In this document: piece by piece, positions 8,625 to 18,067 of the stretch | Layout of the letters: each line of letters begins with the position of its first letter | How positions within the stretch are numbered: the stretch's first letter is position 1 | NCBI GenBank assembly: GCA_947644545.1 | Contig: CANRZW010000012.1 | Span: 33,892-97,891 of the forward strand | Direction: 5' to 3' | DNA: 64,000 bases | Origin: an uncultured Lachnospiraceae bacterium | GTDB lineage: Bacteria; Bacillota; Clostridia; Lachnospirales; Lachnospiraceae | Made by a program: the position numbers and the translations under genes | The notes under the pieces: model-generated | Seen by the model: only the letters and a program-made list of their open reading frames with translations | What the model was told of the DNA's origin: nothing | Database searches by the model: none

Positions 8625-9824
8625 CTACACAAACACATATTTCCGCAGACGGTCCATTGCCTCTTCCAGCAGCGTCTTCGGCAGCGCCAGATTCACACGG
8701 ATACCGCAGGGACTGTGGAAAGCCCTTCCGTCCTGCCAGATCACGCCTGCCTCCACGCCCGCTCTCTGCACGTCATCAATCGTCTTTCCATGCTGACTGC
8801 ACCAGTCACCGCAATCTAAGAGCAGCATATAGGTGCCCTGCGGCCTGGCCACCGAGACACCGGGAAAGTGCTGCGCTATGTAATCGCAGGCGTAAGCCAC
8901 ATTGCTGCTCAGCACCTGGCAGAGCTCGTCCGCCCACTCGGCCCCTTCGTCGCTGTATGCCCCCAGCAGTGCATACATGGACAGGACGTTCATGGAATTA
9001 TAGTGGCAGAGGGAAGATTCCTTTAGGACCCTGTCCCTGATCCACGGATTATAGATGATGTGATAGCTGCCGATCAGCCCTGCCAGGTTAAAGGTCTTGG
9101 ACGGTGCATAGAATGCGGCCGTGCGCATTCTGGCATCTTCCGATATTGACTGTGTCGGTATATGGATATTGCCATCCAGGATGATATCAGACCAGATCTC
9201 ATCCGAAACGACCATCACGTCATACTTCTTAAATAACGCCATGGCTTCTTCCAGCTCCCAGCGCTCCCATACTCTGCCGCATGGATTGTGCGGGGAACAG
9301 AATACCGCCGCATGGATCGACTGCTCTTTCAGCTTCTTCTCCATATCCGCAAAGTCCATCCGCCATACGCCCTGTGCATCCCTTTGCAGAGGACTTAACA
9401 CCATGTCATAGCCGTTGTTGCCAAGACTTCCGGTGAATCCCACATATGTCGGAGAATGCAGCAGCACCTTATCGCCCCTGGAGCAGAACACGTTGAGCGC
9501 GCTGACCACACCGCCCAATACGCCGTTCTCATACCCGATGCACTCCTTCGTCAGCCCCTGCACGCCGTGCCGCTCCTGCTGCCAGCGGATGATCGCGTCA
9601 TAATACTCCTGTCTGGGATCGAAATAACCGTATAAGGGATGCGCCAGACGCTCCGCAACCTTCTGCGGGATCGACGGAGCCGTCGCGAAGTTCATATCCG
9701 CCACCCACATGGGAATCCGGCTGAATCCCTCCTTCACCTGCATATCCGCCGCATAGGGGATCTTCTCCGCCGCGATCGCATCTTTACCGTTTCGTTCGAT
9801 AATATCTGTAAAATTGTACTTCAT
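8625..9824 (-). CDS. MalY/PatB-type pyridoxal-phosphate C-S lyase
   Basis: 399-residue fold-type I PLP enzyme of the MalY/PatB group, which cleaves C-S bonds of cystathionine or cysteine conjugates (beta-lyase). NPCGR (180-184), SDEIW (207-211) and the PLP lysine K243 in SKTFNLAGL are visible. The WVADMNFATAP segment near residue 40 is typical for PatB proteins. An AAAGGA ribosome binding site lies upstream. It follows a small PAS protein on the same strand. Function as cystathionine beta-lyase or as a broader C-S lyase cannot be separated from sequence. Confidence 0.88.
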   Translation of the reverse strand: MKYNFTDIIERNGKDAIAAEKIPYAADMQVKEGFSRIPMWVADMNFATAPSIPQKVAERLAHPLYGYFDPRQEYYDAIIRWQQERHGVQGLTKECIGYENGVLGGVVSALNVFCSRGDKVLLHSPTYVGFTGSLGNNGYDMVLSPLQRDAQGVWRMDFADMEKKLKEQSIHAAVFCSPHNPCGRVWERWELEEAMALFKKYDVMVVSDEIWSDIILDGNIHIPTQSISEDARMRTAAFYAPSKTFNLAGLIGSYHIIYNPWIRDRVLKESSLCHYNSMNVLSMYALLGAYSDEGAEWADELCQVLSSNVAYACDYIAQHFPGVSVARPQGTYMLLLDCGDWCSQHGKTIDDVQRAGVEAGVIWQDGRAFHSPCGIRVNLALPKTLLEEAMDRLRKYVFV

Positions 9825-9901
9825 ATCTGCGTCTTATCCTTTCGTCGTTTTTACTTCAATATGGAATTCTCCGGCCATGCCTGTCATCCTCTGCAGGAGG
9901 C

Positions 9902-10276
9902 TCAATCAAACTGATATACCTTCCCCGTCTCCACATCCCGGTATTCATGCTTCTCATAATATCCGATCAGCTTCCCCGTCTCGTCGCGGAGGGCGACCAT
10001 ATACACGTCCTTATTCTCCTTCTCGTTACGGAAAGTATAGATCCTGTTATGTTCCACGCTCTCCTCAAACCAGGCCGTCACTTTCCGGATCAGCTCCTCC
10101 GAACCCTTGTTATGACACCCGAAAATACTCTGTCCCACAAGACTTGCACCGCCGCGCTTCCCGTACCGCACCGCTGCCGCAGGATTCATATAGATGATCT
10201 CATGCTCCAGATTGCAGATTACGACGGAGCACAGATCCTGGTCAATAATACTTTTGAAATAATTCGATAACTCCAT
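9902..10276 (-). CDS. Small single PAS-domain protein
   Basis: 124-residue protein consisting almost entirely of one PAS fold: the run VVICNLEHEIIYMNPAA (about residues 17-33) is the PAS entry, and the C-terminal strands include the segment DVYMVALRDE. No output domain is present, so it may bind a ligand or a partner protein. The ATG at 10276 is preceded by GGAGG with 5-base spacing and is preferred over an ATG 12 bases upstream. It lies between the GH38 and C-S lyase genes, probably in one operon. Function not known. Confidence 0.78.
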   Translation of the reverse strand: MELSNYFKSIIDQDLCSVVICNLEHEIIYMNPAAAVRYGKRGGASLVGQSIFGCHNKGSEELIRKVTAWFEESVEHNRIYTFRNEKENKDVYMVALRDETGKLIGYYEKHEYRDVETGKVYQFD

Positions 10277-10309
10277 ATGCACCTCCATGCCAGGTTTCTC
10301 CTCCCCCTG

Positions 10310-13300
10310 CTACGCTCTTTTCAGCCGTACGGTCTTCACCTCAAATGCCCTGAACGGCAGTGTCAGCACACCGTCTTCCATCGGAATCTCTTCTACCACA
10401 TTCTCCAGCATATCGCACAGCCAGGCCTTCACACCCAGCCTGCACGCCACCCTGGCCGTGACCGCTGCTTTCTTTGACTCATAGAGTCGCAGGATAATGT
10501 CGCCGCTTCCGTCTTCCGCCGGCTTCATGGTCTCCAGGATCACATTCGCCTGGTCCACTGCCGCCGCACTGAAAGCCTTCACCGCGCCGTCACTGATCTT
10601 CGGCTGCACGTTAAGCTCATAGCCCTGCCTCACCACATCACTCTCCATAAAGTTGCCTTCCCATGCCGTAAAGGCATAGGTGAATCGGTGCAGCCCGTTA
10701 TCCGCCTGCATCTCCGGACAGGCAGACGCCCGCAGCAATGTCAGTTCCAGCGCATTCCCGTTCATACTGATTCCATACTTACAGTCATTCAGTACCGCCG
10801 CTCCGTGAGCGCCGTCGCACAACGCGCTGTAACGGTGGTTACACACTTCAAAACGGTCTTTATCGTAAGGCTTGGAACGATGCGTCGGACGCTCCACGAA
10901 ACCAAACTGCATCTCGTTGATGCCGTTCTCCGCATATACCTCCACCGGGAAACACGTCTTTAACAGACGATGCAGTTCCCTCCAGTCGATCGTCGTGTCG
11001 AAAACAAGCCTGCTGCTTCCTGCCGCAAGCCGGATATACTGCTCTACGGAAGATTTGCTGACTTTTCCGGTCAACTTCAGGATTCCCTCCAGTCCCTGCG
11101 ACACAATCTCCACTCTGGCGTCAGTCAGGGCTTCCACCTCCTGCTGTATATAACCGGAATCAATGTCCCATGCGTCAAACAGCCGCGGCACGTCTTTGTA
11201 GAGCCGGAAACGGTTCATGGGCTGCGCCGCAAACTCCCTGCCGGAGTTCTTTAAGACGAAAGAAGTTACTTGACCTTTGAAGTCAATTATCGCTTTCAGG
11301 CGGCTGTTCTCCATCACGAAGCCCTGTGCAGTCTCCACAACGGTCACTTCTCTCTCTGCCTCCACGGCGTCCGCATCTTTCCTGCTGCCATTCTCCTCGT
11401 CCGCCGACACCGGAAGTAACGAAACCGCCCCGCAGGAAGGAAGCGTCACCAGGGCTTTCACGACACTGCCCTCTGCCCCCTCCTGTTTCCGCACCGGTAC
11501 GCTCTCTCCTTCCGGCGTCCTTGCTCCGGCAGCAAACCGTTCCGGCAGCTCCACAAGTGCACGCCTCTCGAAGCTCAACGAGTTCCAGATCGTCACCGCT
11601 CCTTCCTCGGACCATCCTGTCAGGGCTTCAAGCGCCTGCTGTGTCATCTCCTGCGCTCCCCTCTGGATCCTGCCGTGTGCCTCCTTTGCCTCCACATAGA
11701 CCCGGGCAATACTGGATCCCGGCAGAATATCGTGGAATTGATGCAATAACAGCTCCTTCCACAGCGCATCCGCGCAGGACAAGTCATAGGGCATCCCGCC
11801 CGCCATCGCCAGACAGCTCCACACTTCCATCTCCCGCAGTGCAAGCTCACTGCGGCGGTTGTTCTGCTTGACCATCGCCTGGGCCGTATAGGTGCCTCTA
11901 TGCGCGCTGAAATACAGCTCTCCCACATAGGTATTCACCGGACCGCCCTGCTTCTCCATATCATGGAAAAACGTAAGCGGGCCTTCCATCTTCACCTTCA
12001 CGCTTCCTTCCAGGTCCTCCTGCCGTCTTGCATATTCCACGAAGTCCCTGGCCGGACCACCGCCGCCGTCCCCGTATCCGAAAGGCATCAAAAAGGCGTC
12101 CAGATCCTGCAGCTGCGTCCGTTCCTTCCAGATTTTATTCGCCTCCACCGGATCGGTACGGTAAGTATAACTGGTCGGCAAAAAGGAGATGATCTGCGAA
12201 CCGTCCATTCCCTCCCAGGTGAAATAATGGTACGGGAACTGCTCCCCCTCATTGTAGGACCAGAAGATCTTCTGGGTCACCAGATACTTCACGCCGCAGC
12301 CCTGCAGGATCTGCGGCAGCGCCGCCGTGTAGCCAAAAGTATCCGGCAGCCACAGGATCTGGCTGTCTACACCGAATTCCTCCTGATAATAACGTTTCCC
12401 ATGAACCAGCTGGCGGATCAACGCCTCACCGCCGGCCATATTGGTATCCGGCTCCACCCACATGGCGCCGTCCGCGATCCACTGACCGCCCTTCACGGCC
12501 TCCTTGATCCTTGCAAACAGCTCCGGATAATATTTTCTGCACATCTCATAGGACGCCGGCTGACTCTGGATAAACTTATACTCCGGATATTCCTCGATCA
12601 GACGCAGCTGCGCCGCAAAGGTCCGCTCCGTCTTGCGGTAAGTCTCCGCCATGGGCCACAACCATGCCAGATCCAGATGCGCGTTGCCCACCGCGTAGAA
12701 TACCGGCGCACTGGAACCGTTCTTGGCCTCCATCACGGGTCTAAGCGCCTCCCTAGCCGCCTGATAGGCGGCGATCCTGCCCTCCCGCGGCTGTTCAAAA
12801 TCCACGATCAGGGTAAACTGCTCCAATGCCTTTGCAATCCGGGCAGCCCGCAGAGAAGTCTCGTCCAGGGTAGTCAACAGCATCTGCAGCGTCGTCACAT
12901 CCATATAAAGCTGATAGGCCGTTTCATTCCAGATACCATAGGTGCATTTTCCCAGGGTTCTTCTTGCGCCTTCCTTCGCCTGATCCTGATAAGCGCCGGG
13001 CAGCACCGGTCCGGTACAGCATCCGCCCGCGGGCGCCTCCGGCATAAAATGTCCCGCATAAGTCTCCATCAGCACATCGAAGCGCTCTCCGCCTTCCGCA
13101 TGGAAAGTCAGCACATTGTCCTCCATAAAGTGATGCGGTTCATATACCCAGGAAGCACGATACGTGCCAAACGCTTTGCCGTTTACGAACAGGGCAGATT
13201 CCCCGTCAGGCTTTAGATCCATCACGACCCGCTCTCCGCGTGCCCTCTCCGGAAGCGTGAAACTGCCCCGAAACCAGCCGTACTCCCACTCTTTCCCCCA

Positions 13301-13477
13301 GGTATATCCGGGCGTTACCGGCATAAAGCTCCCCTGTGAGGCTTCCTCCGGTGTCAGATATTCCATGGTGGTAAAAGCCTCCCAGGCAATCTCCCCCAAC
13401 GGCTCATAGAAATCGTCTTTCAGCGTACGTATCCAATGTTTCACCCGATCCTGCCATTCCGAATGCATCAATCTCAT
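10310..13477 (-). CDS. Glycoside hydrolase family 38 alpha-mannosidase
   Basis: 1055-residue GH38 enzyme, typical length for the bacterial cytoplasmic alpha-mannosidases. The N-terminal beta-domain (about 50-250) precedes the catalytic domain, which opens with the zinc-binding HLD motif at 267-269 inside AVGNAHLDLAWLWP; the catalytic region continues through the segment around LWLPDTFGY and is followed by the long C-terminal beta-domains. No signal peptide, so it acts in the cytoplasm on imported mannosides. GGAGG precedes the ATG by 5 bases. It is 58 bases downstream of an alpha-glucuronidase gene, suggesting joint breakdown of a branched plant or host glycan. Confidence 0.92.
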   Translation of the reverse strand: MRLMHSEWQDRVKHWIRTLKDDFYEPLGEIAWEAFTTMEYLTPEEASQGSFMPVTPGYTWGKEWEYGWFRGSFTLPERARGERVVMDLKPDGESALFVNGKAFGTYRASWVYEPHHFMEDNVLTFHAEGGERFDVLMETYAGHFMPEAPAGGCCTGPVLPGAYQDQAKEGARRTLGKCTYGIWNETAYQLYMDVTTLQMLLTTLDETSLRAARIAKALEQFTLIVDFEQPREGRIAAYQAAREALRPVMEAKNGSSAPVFYAVGNAHLDLAWLWPMAETYRKTERTFAAQLRLIEEYPEYKFIQSQPASYEMCRKYYPELFARIKEAVKGGQWIADGAMWVEPDTNMAGGEALIRQLVHGKRYYQEEFGVDSQILWLPDTFGYTAALPQILQGCGVKYLVTQKIFWSYNEGEQFPYHYFTWEGMDGSQIISFLPTSYTYRTDPVEANKIWKERTQLQDLDAFLMPFGYGDGGGGPARDFVEYARRQEDLEGSVKVKMEGPLTFFHDMEKQGGPVNTYVGELYFSAHRGTYTAQAMVKQNNRRSELALREMEVWSCLAMAGGMPYDLSCADALWKELLLHQFHDILPGSSIARVYVEAKEAHGRIQRGAQEMTQQALEALTGWSEEGAVTIWNSLSFERRALVELPERFAAGARTPEGESVPVRKQEGAEGSVVKALVTLPSCGAVSLLPVSADEENGSRKDADAVEAEREVTVVETAQGFVMENSRLKAIIDFKGQVTSFVLKNSGREFAAQPMNRFRLYKDVPRLFDAWDIDSGYIQQEVEALTDARVEIVSQGLEGILKLTGKVSKSSVEQYIRLAAGSSRLVFDTTIDWRELHRLLKTCFPVEVYAENGINEMQFGFVERPTHRSKPYDKDRFEVCNHRYSALCDGAHGAAVLNDCKYGISMNGNALELTLLRASACPEMQADNGLHRFTYAFTAWEGNFMESDVVRQGYELNVQPKISDGAVKAFSAAAVDQANVILETMKPAEDGSGDIILRLYESKKAAVTARVACRLGVKAWLCDMLENVVEEIPMEDGVLTLPFRAFEVKTVRLKRA

Positions 13478-13535
13478 GTTCTCCTCCGTTCTTTCGCTTC
13501 ACTTTGCGCATGTTTTATCCGAACCGTTAATAGAT

Positions 13536-15569
13536 CTAATAGATCCTGCGTCCCTTTTCGTCCGCAATCCCGCTCTTCCTGTAAAAATAGCTGTTCACCT
13601 GATCCCGCCACTCCCTGGCATTCTCCAGCTGGCGGACAAACCGCTCTGATACATTCTGATAGATCCGCTCCTCTATCTTCCCTTCCAGCTCTTTCCAGAG
13701 ACGAATCATCTCCTCCACTTCCTCAACGCCCTCGAAATGGCTGTCGTATATATGCTGGATGATCGTCTTACCTGACCGAAGCCTGTGCTGATAGGGCAAA
13801 TGGTGAAAGAACAAAAGCAGTTCTTCCGGACAGGTCTCTGCACCGTTATACAGACAGGCCATAGGATTCGCATACTGCTGTGCATACCCCGTTCCCCGAT
13901 CCGTCCGGTCTACTCCGATTCCCTGCCAATCCGCCCGGTGATAAGTGCCCCAGCGGGAATACTCATAGCCGTCCACACTTGGCCCGTAGTGCTCCATAGG
14001 TGTCACCATCCAGCCGATTCCCAGGGGGCTGGTATATTTCTCATAGGTTTCCCGGGAAGGAAGCAGGATCTTCTTCCCATGCTCCACCACCTGCCTGTCG
14101 TTGGAAAGCGCCAGCCTGATCCATTCCTCCGCGATTGTTTCCGCAGACAGCCCTGTATCGTAGGCCAGACGCCCGAAACCGTAGAAGTTGGCCCCCGCCA
14201 GGTCGTTTCCCGTCCAGTTCTCATCCCTGCCCGTATTACATACCGCGCAGATACCCGCATTGCCGTTATGCATCGTCCGCCCGCTGACCACATCCGCCAC
14301 CGTGCTTCTCTTCTCACAGCAGGTAACGGGCGCGGTGCATTCGCTCCGTGACGGACAGGCTGCACAAGTATTAAAGTCCAGCACCTCTTTGAACATCGGT
14401 ATCAGATAACACACATCAATCTGATGCCCTGTATACTCCTGCGCGATCTGCACCTCCAGCATCTGGTTCGTCTTCTGAAGCGCCCCAAACAGCGGCGACA
14501 CCGGTTCTCTGATCTGGAAATCCATGGGGCCGTTTTTGATCTGCAGGATCACATTGTCGCGGTAATCTCCGTCCGTACCGATGAAATTATCATAGGCCGC
14601 ACGGGCGCGGTCCGTCTTCGTATCCCGCCAGTCCTGCGTACAGTTATAGACAAAACAACGCCAGAGGATGATCCCGCCATAAGGCCTGACCAGATCCGCC
14701 AGCATATTCGCCCCGTCGGCCTGCGTCCTGCCATAGGTAAAAGGCCCCGGCCGTCCCTCCGAATCCGCCTTCACCAGAAAACCGCCAAGCTCCGGAACCG
14801 CCTCATAAACCTGTGCGATCTTCTGCCGCCACCAGGCTGTCACATCCTCATCAAAAGGATCCGCACTGTCCGGGCCGCCCAGCTCTATGGGCGCCGCAAA
14901 ATTCAGGCTTAAGAACAGACGTATCCCGTATTCTGCAAAGAGCGCCGCCATCTTCTTAACCTGCCCCAGATACCGTTCCGTAATCAGCCAGGAAGCGGCC
15001 TCCTTCACATTCACATTGTTGATGACCACGCCGTTGATCCCCACGCTGGCTGCCAGACGGCAGTAATCTCTGGTACGGCGGTTCACAAGTACCCTGTTAT
15101 CCTCAAAGAAAAAGGAATTTCCGGAATATCCCCGCTCAATACTCCCGTCCATATTATCCCAATGGTTGTACATCCTGAGCGGATTGTCCGGCCTGCAGGT
15201 AACATCGATTCCCCGCATCGGCTTTTCCATGGCAACAAGCCGCAACACATGAAAAATACCGTACAGAACCCCCGGACCGTCGGCGGCTTCCACCTGTAGT
15301 ATTCCATCCGCCTCCCGGATCCGATATCCCTCTGCCGGTATCTCCTGTCGGCAGCTTACCAGTACCCCTTCCCGCATCGCTCCGGCGTGCACCAACGTTA
15401 CGCTGCCTCCCAGCATCCCCCTGATTCCCCTGCGAAACTCCGCGACGGCATTTCGTACCATCGGCTGCTCTTCGTCAAATCCCGTTATTTTGATCTTTCT
15501 TGTCAGCTGCGCATTCCCGACATCCTCCACATGCCTGTAAACAAGCCAGCCTTGTGTCCAATTCTCCAT
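13536..15569 (-). CDS. Glycoside hydrolase family 67 alpha-glucuronidase
   Basis: Cytoplasmic enzyme releasing glucuronic or 4-O-methylglucuronic acid from xylan-derived aldouronic acids. GH67 blocks are clear: GINGVVINNVN, LNFAAPIELGGPDSADP, GGFLVKADSEGRPGP and the segment around NGPMDFQIREP, spread through a 677-residue protein of normal family length. The frame is open back to a TTG at 15620, but a perfect stem-loop sits directly there; starting at MENW (15569) matches where the family begins. ATGs at 15590 and 15575 are alternatives. First gene of the GH67-GH38 run. Confidence 0.92.
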   Translation of the reverse strand: MENWTQGWLVYRHVEDVGNAQLTRKIKITGFDEEQPMVRNAVAEFRRGIRGMLGGSVTLVHAGAMREGVLVSCRQEIPAEGYRIREADGILQVEAADGPGVLYGIFHVLRLVAMEKPMRGIDVTCRPDNPLRMYNHWDNMDGSIERGYSGNSFFFEDNRVLVNRRTRDYCRLAASVGINGVVINNVNVKEAASWLITERYLGQVKKMAALFAEYGIRLFLSLNFAAPIELGGPDSADPFDEDVTAWWRQKIAQVYEAVPELGGFLVKADSEGRPGPFTYGRTQADGANMLADLVRPYGGIILWRCFVYNCTQDWRDTKTDRARAAYDNFIGTDGDYRDNVILQIKNGPMDFQIREPVSPLFGALQKTNQMLEVQIAQEYTGHQIDVCYLIPMFKEVLDFNTCAACPSRSECTAPVTCCEKRSTVADVVSGRTMHNGNAGICAVCNTGRDENWTGNDLAGANFYGFGRLAYDTGLSAETIAEEWIRLALSNDRQVVEHGKKILLPSRETYEKYTSPLGIGWMVTPMEHYGPSVDGYEYSRWGTYHRADWQGIGVDRTDRGTGYAQQYANPMACLYNGAETCPEELLLFFHHLPYQHRLRSGKTIIQHIYDSHFEGVEEVEEMIRLWKELEGKIEERIYQNVSERFVRQLENAREWRDQVNSYFYRKSGIADEKGRRIY

Positions 15570-15620
15570 ACTCATCCCCCATAATGCCATCCTGCCTGGC
15601 AAAGTCTTATTTTCATACAA

Positions 15621-15645
15621 AGAATGCCCTTATATTGGGCATTCT
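15621..15645 (-). terminator. Candidate terminator or 5'-leader hairpin
   Basis: Perfect 9-bp stem AGAATGCCC/GGGCATTCT (15621-15629 with 15637-15645) with a 7-base loop, followed on the minus strand by TTTGTAT. It lies between the end of the radical SAM operon and the GH67 gene, downstream of a likely promoter, so it could be a weak terminator of the first or a leader structure of the second. Confidence 0.45.
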
Positions 15646-15687
15646 CTGAAACACTCCGTAGCACTGACGAAGCTTACTCTTTCCTAT

Positions 15688-15716
15688 ATAATATTAATAA
15701 CACAAGACAACCACAA
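15688..15716 (-). promoter_or_regulatory. Probable promoter of the GH67-GH38 operon
   Basis: Minus strand: -35 TTGTGG (15711-15716), 17-base spacer, -10 TATTAT (15688-15693). An overlapping alternative is TTGTCT with a 16-base spacer to TATAGG. It overlaps no gene and lies about 120 bases before the chosen GH67 start. Confidence 0.5.
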
Positions 15717-15724
15717 AAACAACT

Positions 15725-16627
15725 TTAATATGAATACCCATCGGCGCCACCCTCTGCACCTGCATATGCAATGGCCGATCTGATCGCATAATGTATCCCA
15801 CCGCCATTGACAGGATTACAGGTTCCTGCGAAATCACCTATACCGTTTTTCCTGTAAGAATCCGGCCTTCTCTGATCACAGTGCCCCAGGAACTCCGCCC
15901 TTGGTTTTCTCACATACTCCCATTTTCCCGATACCTTGTGAAGAAAAAAAGCTTCCAGACAATACTGATAGTCGTTTTTCAGTTTCCGGTCAAAATGCCT
16001 GTTCCAGACTCCGACATTCCATAAATGACCGCCAATGGGAAACGCCCAGAAATACTTTTCATGATCGGCTGCATCAAAATACCAGTAATGGAACCTGTCC
16101 TCCGCTAAATTTACGTTTGCCGCTATTTGTCCGGATAAACCTATGCTCTGCTCTTTGGGTATCTCTCCTGAAATCCCTCTGGCCCCGCTTGCCCAGACAA
16201 GTTCTCTGGCGAGGAATCCATTTACCTCATAGAGCTCTCCGCTTTTCGTGACCATGGCGGCCCTCTGACCAAACTGTATCTGCGCATGAACATGCGCAGC
16301 AGCACAAAGCAGATACTGATCCAGCAAAGTTCTCTGTATTCCCAGTGACACCCGCCCTTCCCCATATAACTTCTCTGTGCATCCGCCATCCTCGTAGATC
16401 ACATGGCCCCCGACCTGTCTGGCATTCATCAGAAACAACGGTTCGGCTGCTATTCCTATTTCCTTAAGCATCCGTAACGCTTTATAAGACACACCGCCTC
16501 CACATACTTTTTCTGCCTGACGGCTGTTTCGCTCAAGGATCAAACACCTCTTCCCCTTTTTGCCAAGTTCATATGCACATACGCTTCCTGCAATCCCACC
16601 GCCCACGATAATATAATCATAGATCAT
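15725..16627 (-). CDS. FAD-dependent oxidoreductase of the radical SAM peptide cluster
   Basis: 300-residue flavoprotein with an N-terminal FAD-binding fingerprint VGGGIAGS (residues 8-15) and ILER at the end of the second strand. The C-terminal segment GIGDFAGTCNPVNGGGIHYAIRSA-like (split here only for description; about residues 265-290) resembles the GD motif region of geranylgeranyl reductase and halogenase-type monooxygenases. It starts within the stop codon of the upstream kinase gene (ATGA overlap), so the two are translationally coupled. In this operon it probably oxidises or reduces the modified peptide. No NAD-binding domain is apparent. Confidence 0.82.
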   Translation of the reverse strand: MIYDYIIVGGGIAGSVCAYELGKKGKRCLILERNSRQAEKVCGGGVSYKALRMLKEIGIAAEPLFLMNARQVGGHVIYEDGGCTEKLYGEGRVSLGIQRTLLDQYLLCAAAHVHAQIQFGQRAAMVTKSGELYEVNGFLARELVWASGARGISGEIPKEQSIGLSGQIAANVNLAEDRFHYWYFDAADHEKYFWAFPIGGHLWNVGVWNRHFDRKLKNDYQYCLEAFFLHKVSGKWEYVRKPRAEFLGHCDQRRPDSYRKNGIGDFAGTCNPVNGGGIHYAIRSAIAYAGAEGGADGYSY

Positions 16628-17304
16628 TCTTTCATCATCCTGTACATTTTCTCCACGTCCAAATCTGCTATATTACTCTGTACTGCTATGACTCTGACTA
16701 TCCTGCAAAGATCGTCTGCCACTTCACCCGCAAGCCTTCTGTATTCTTCCGGATAATCATCCCGGATCCTCTCGACCGCCTCTTCTCGGCTCATCCTGCG
16801 CATAGCACAGTCTTTGCTTTTTGAAATAAAAGCAATCCCGTTCACCTTATAAGCCCGAAACGGATCTCCATGACTTACTTTACTCCAGGGCGTCATCCAC
16901 CCCGCTGCCTGTCTTTCTTTGATGCCGGCCACTGTCCTGTCATCGCTTAGTATAAAGGATCTGCCGACGAAATGATCCAGCCATTGACGCGCCATTGTGG
17001 ATTTACCTGCGCCGGGCTTTCCGGCAATCACATACCCCTCATTGTCCACAACCACCGTCACCGCGTGCATCAATAATTTCTTATGGCAGGCTGCACTTTT
17101 GGCAAACATCTGCATGGACAACAGCAGCTCACACTGCTTTGCGCTAAGATGGACATATTTGGCCCTGAACTCTGCCAGACTGCCCATTTCCAGCTTAGTG
17201 CACTCCCCTCTTTCTTCCCGTACCCTGAACCGTTCAAATTGTTCCAGGATCTCTGCAGAATCGGTGGAAAAACTTATTCTCTTCTCAGCGATCAGATATT
17301 GCAC
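16624..17304 (-). CDS. HPr-kinase-like P-loop protein of the radical SAM cluster
   Basis: 226-residue protein with a Walker A motif GKPGAGKST (95-103) inside VDNEGYVIAGKPGAGKST, followed by ILSDD (118-122), the arrangement of HPr serine kinase/phosphorylase-like proteins found in peptide biosynthesis clusters. The N-terminal 80 residues are not recognised. Start is GTG at 17304; GGAG lies 10 bases upstream. HPr-kinase homologues in some lasso peptide clusters (paeninodin) phosphorylate a precursor serine; a similar role on the nearby precursor peptide is inferred, not shown. Overlaps the next gene by 4 bases. Confidence 0.78.
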   Translation of the reverse strand: MQYLIAEKRISFSTDSAEILEQFERFRVREERGECTKLEMGSLAEFRAKYVHLSAKQCELLLSMQMFAKSAACHKKLLMHAVTVVVDNEGYVIAGKPGAGKSTMARQWLDHFVGRSFILSDDRTVAGIKERQAAGWMTPWSKVSHGDPFRAYKVNGIAFISKSKDCAMRRMSREEAVERIRDDYPEEYRRLAGEVADDLCRIVRVIAVQSNIADLDVEKMYRMMKE

Positions 17305-17335
17305 CTGCCTGTATCTCCTCTTCTCTTCTGCCTCT

Positions 17336-18067
17336 TTATGCCAAATAGTAAATATTATATCCTGTCACATTGCCCTTCTGGATTCTCTGGGCTGTCAATA
17401 CTACTTCGCCGTATCGACTGTTCTTTTCTATACAATATCCCATTTCTTCATGCAGCAAACGGCCCAAAGGCTCCTGCGCTACTCTCCCATATAGCTTATA
17501 GCCAATGTTGTTTCCACTAATATGTACGCTGATCCCCTTAAACTTATAAACAGACTTCATATAGGCTTTTATTTCCTTCTCAGTAACAGGATCGCCGTTG
17601 GAAACATGCGCCGCGAATCGATCTGTCTGTTCCCGGATCTTCTCCTGATCCACTACCCCCTTAATACCGTAACGATGCCCCTTCAATATGGTCGGGTAAA
17701 AGTAGAAACTTTGTCCGGTCACTTCCCCCTCCCGGATCCGATACCCAACCGTATAATTCCGGAAAGACTCGTCGAACAGAATCGGAACCAGATCCAGTTC
17801 CTCTCTCACATCCGGCGGCAGATCCCTGTAAATCTCCCGATACTCCTCTCTCATAAGATCAACGTGGAAATTACAGGTATCCATCAGGTTCCCCTCAAGC
17901 ATTGCATATTCAAACAGCGACAGGATCCCCTGTTCCATCCATGTCTGAATGCGGCTGTTTTCTATGCGGCAGCCATCAGGTTCATAATAGATCTTCATCT
18001 GTTCGGTGAATCCCTTCCCGGCATCCTTTAAGATTCTGATCCCACGTGAACGAAATCCGTCTGACAA
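17336..18067 (-). CDS. Unrecognised protein of the radical SAM cluster
   Basis: 243-residue protein that I do not recognise. It starts with TTG directly after the TAA of the preceding radical SAM gene (18068-18070); GGAGG lies 8 bases upstream, so the unusual start is well supported and the two genes are coupled. The sequence is soluble-looking, with alternating charged beta-strand-like blocks in the second half (for example SFYFYPTILKGHRYGIKGV around 120-138 and VVLTAQRIQKGNVTGYNIYYLA at the end). No catalytic motif is obvious. Candidates are a recognition protein for the precursor or an additional tailoring enzyme. Confidence 0.75.
   Translation of the reverse strand: MSDGFRSRGIRILKDAGKGFTEQMKIYYEPDGCRIENSRIQTWMEQGILSLFEYAMLEGNLMDTCNFHVDLMREEYREIYRDLPPDVREELDLVPILFDESFRNYTVGYRIREGEVTGQSFYFYPTILKGHRYGIKGVVDQEKIREQTDRFAAHVSNGDPVTEKEIKAYMKSVYKFKGISVHISGNNIGYKLYGRVAQEPLGRLLHEEMGYCIEKNSRYGEVVLTAQRIQKGNVTGYNIYYLA

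Noticed and set aside
11900..13216. Plus-strand frame of 438 codons opposite the GH38 gene
   Set aside because: It is antisense to a gene with clear family motifs, has no ribosome binding site, and its protein shows no recognisable fold.
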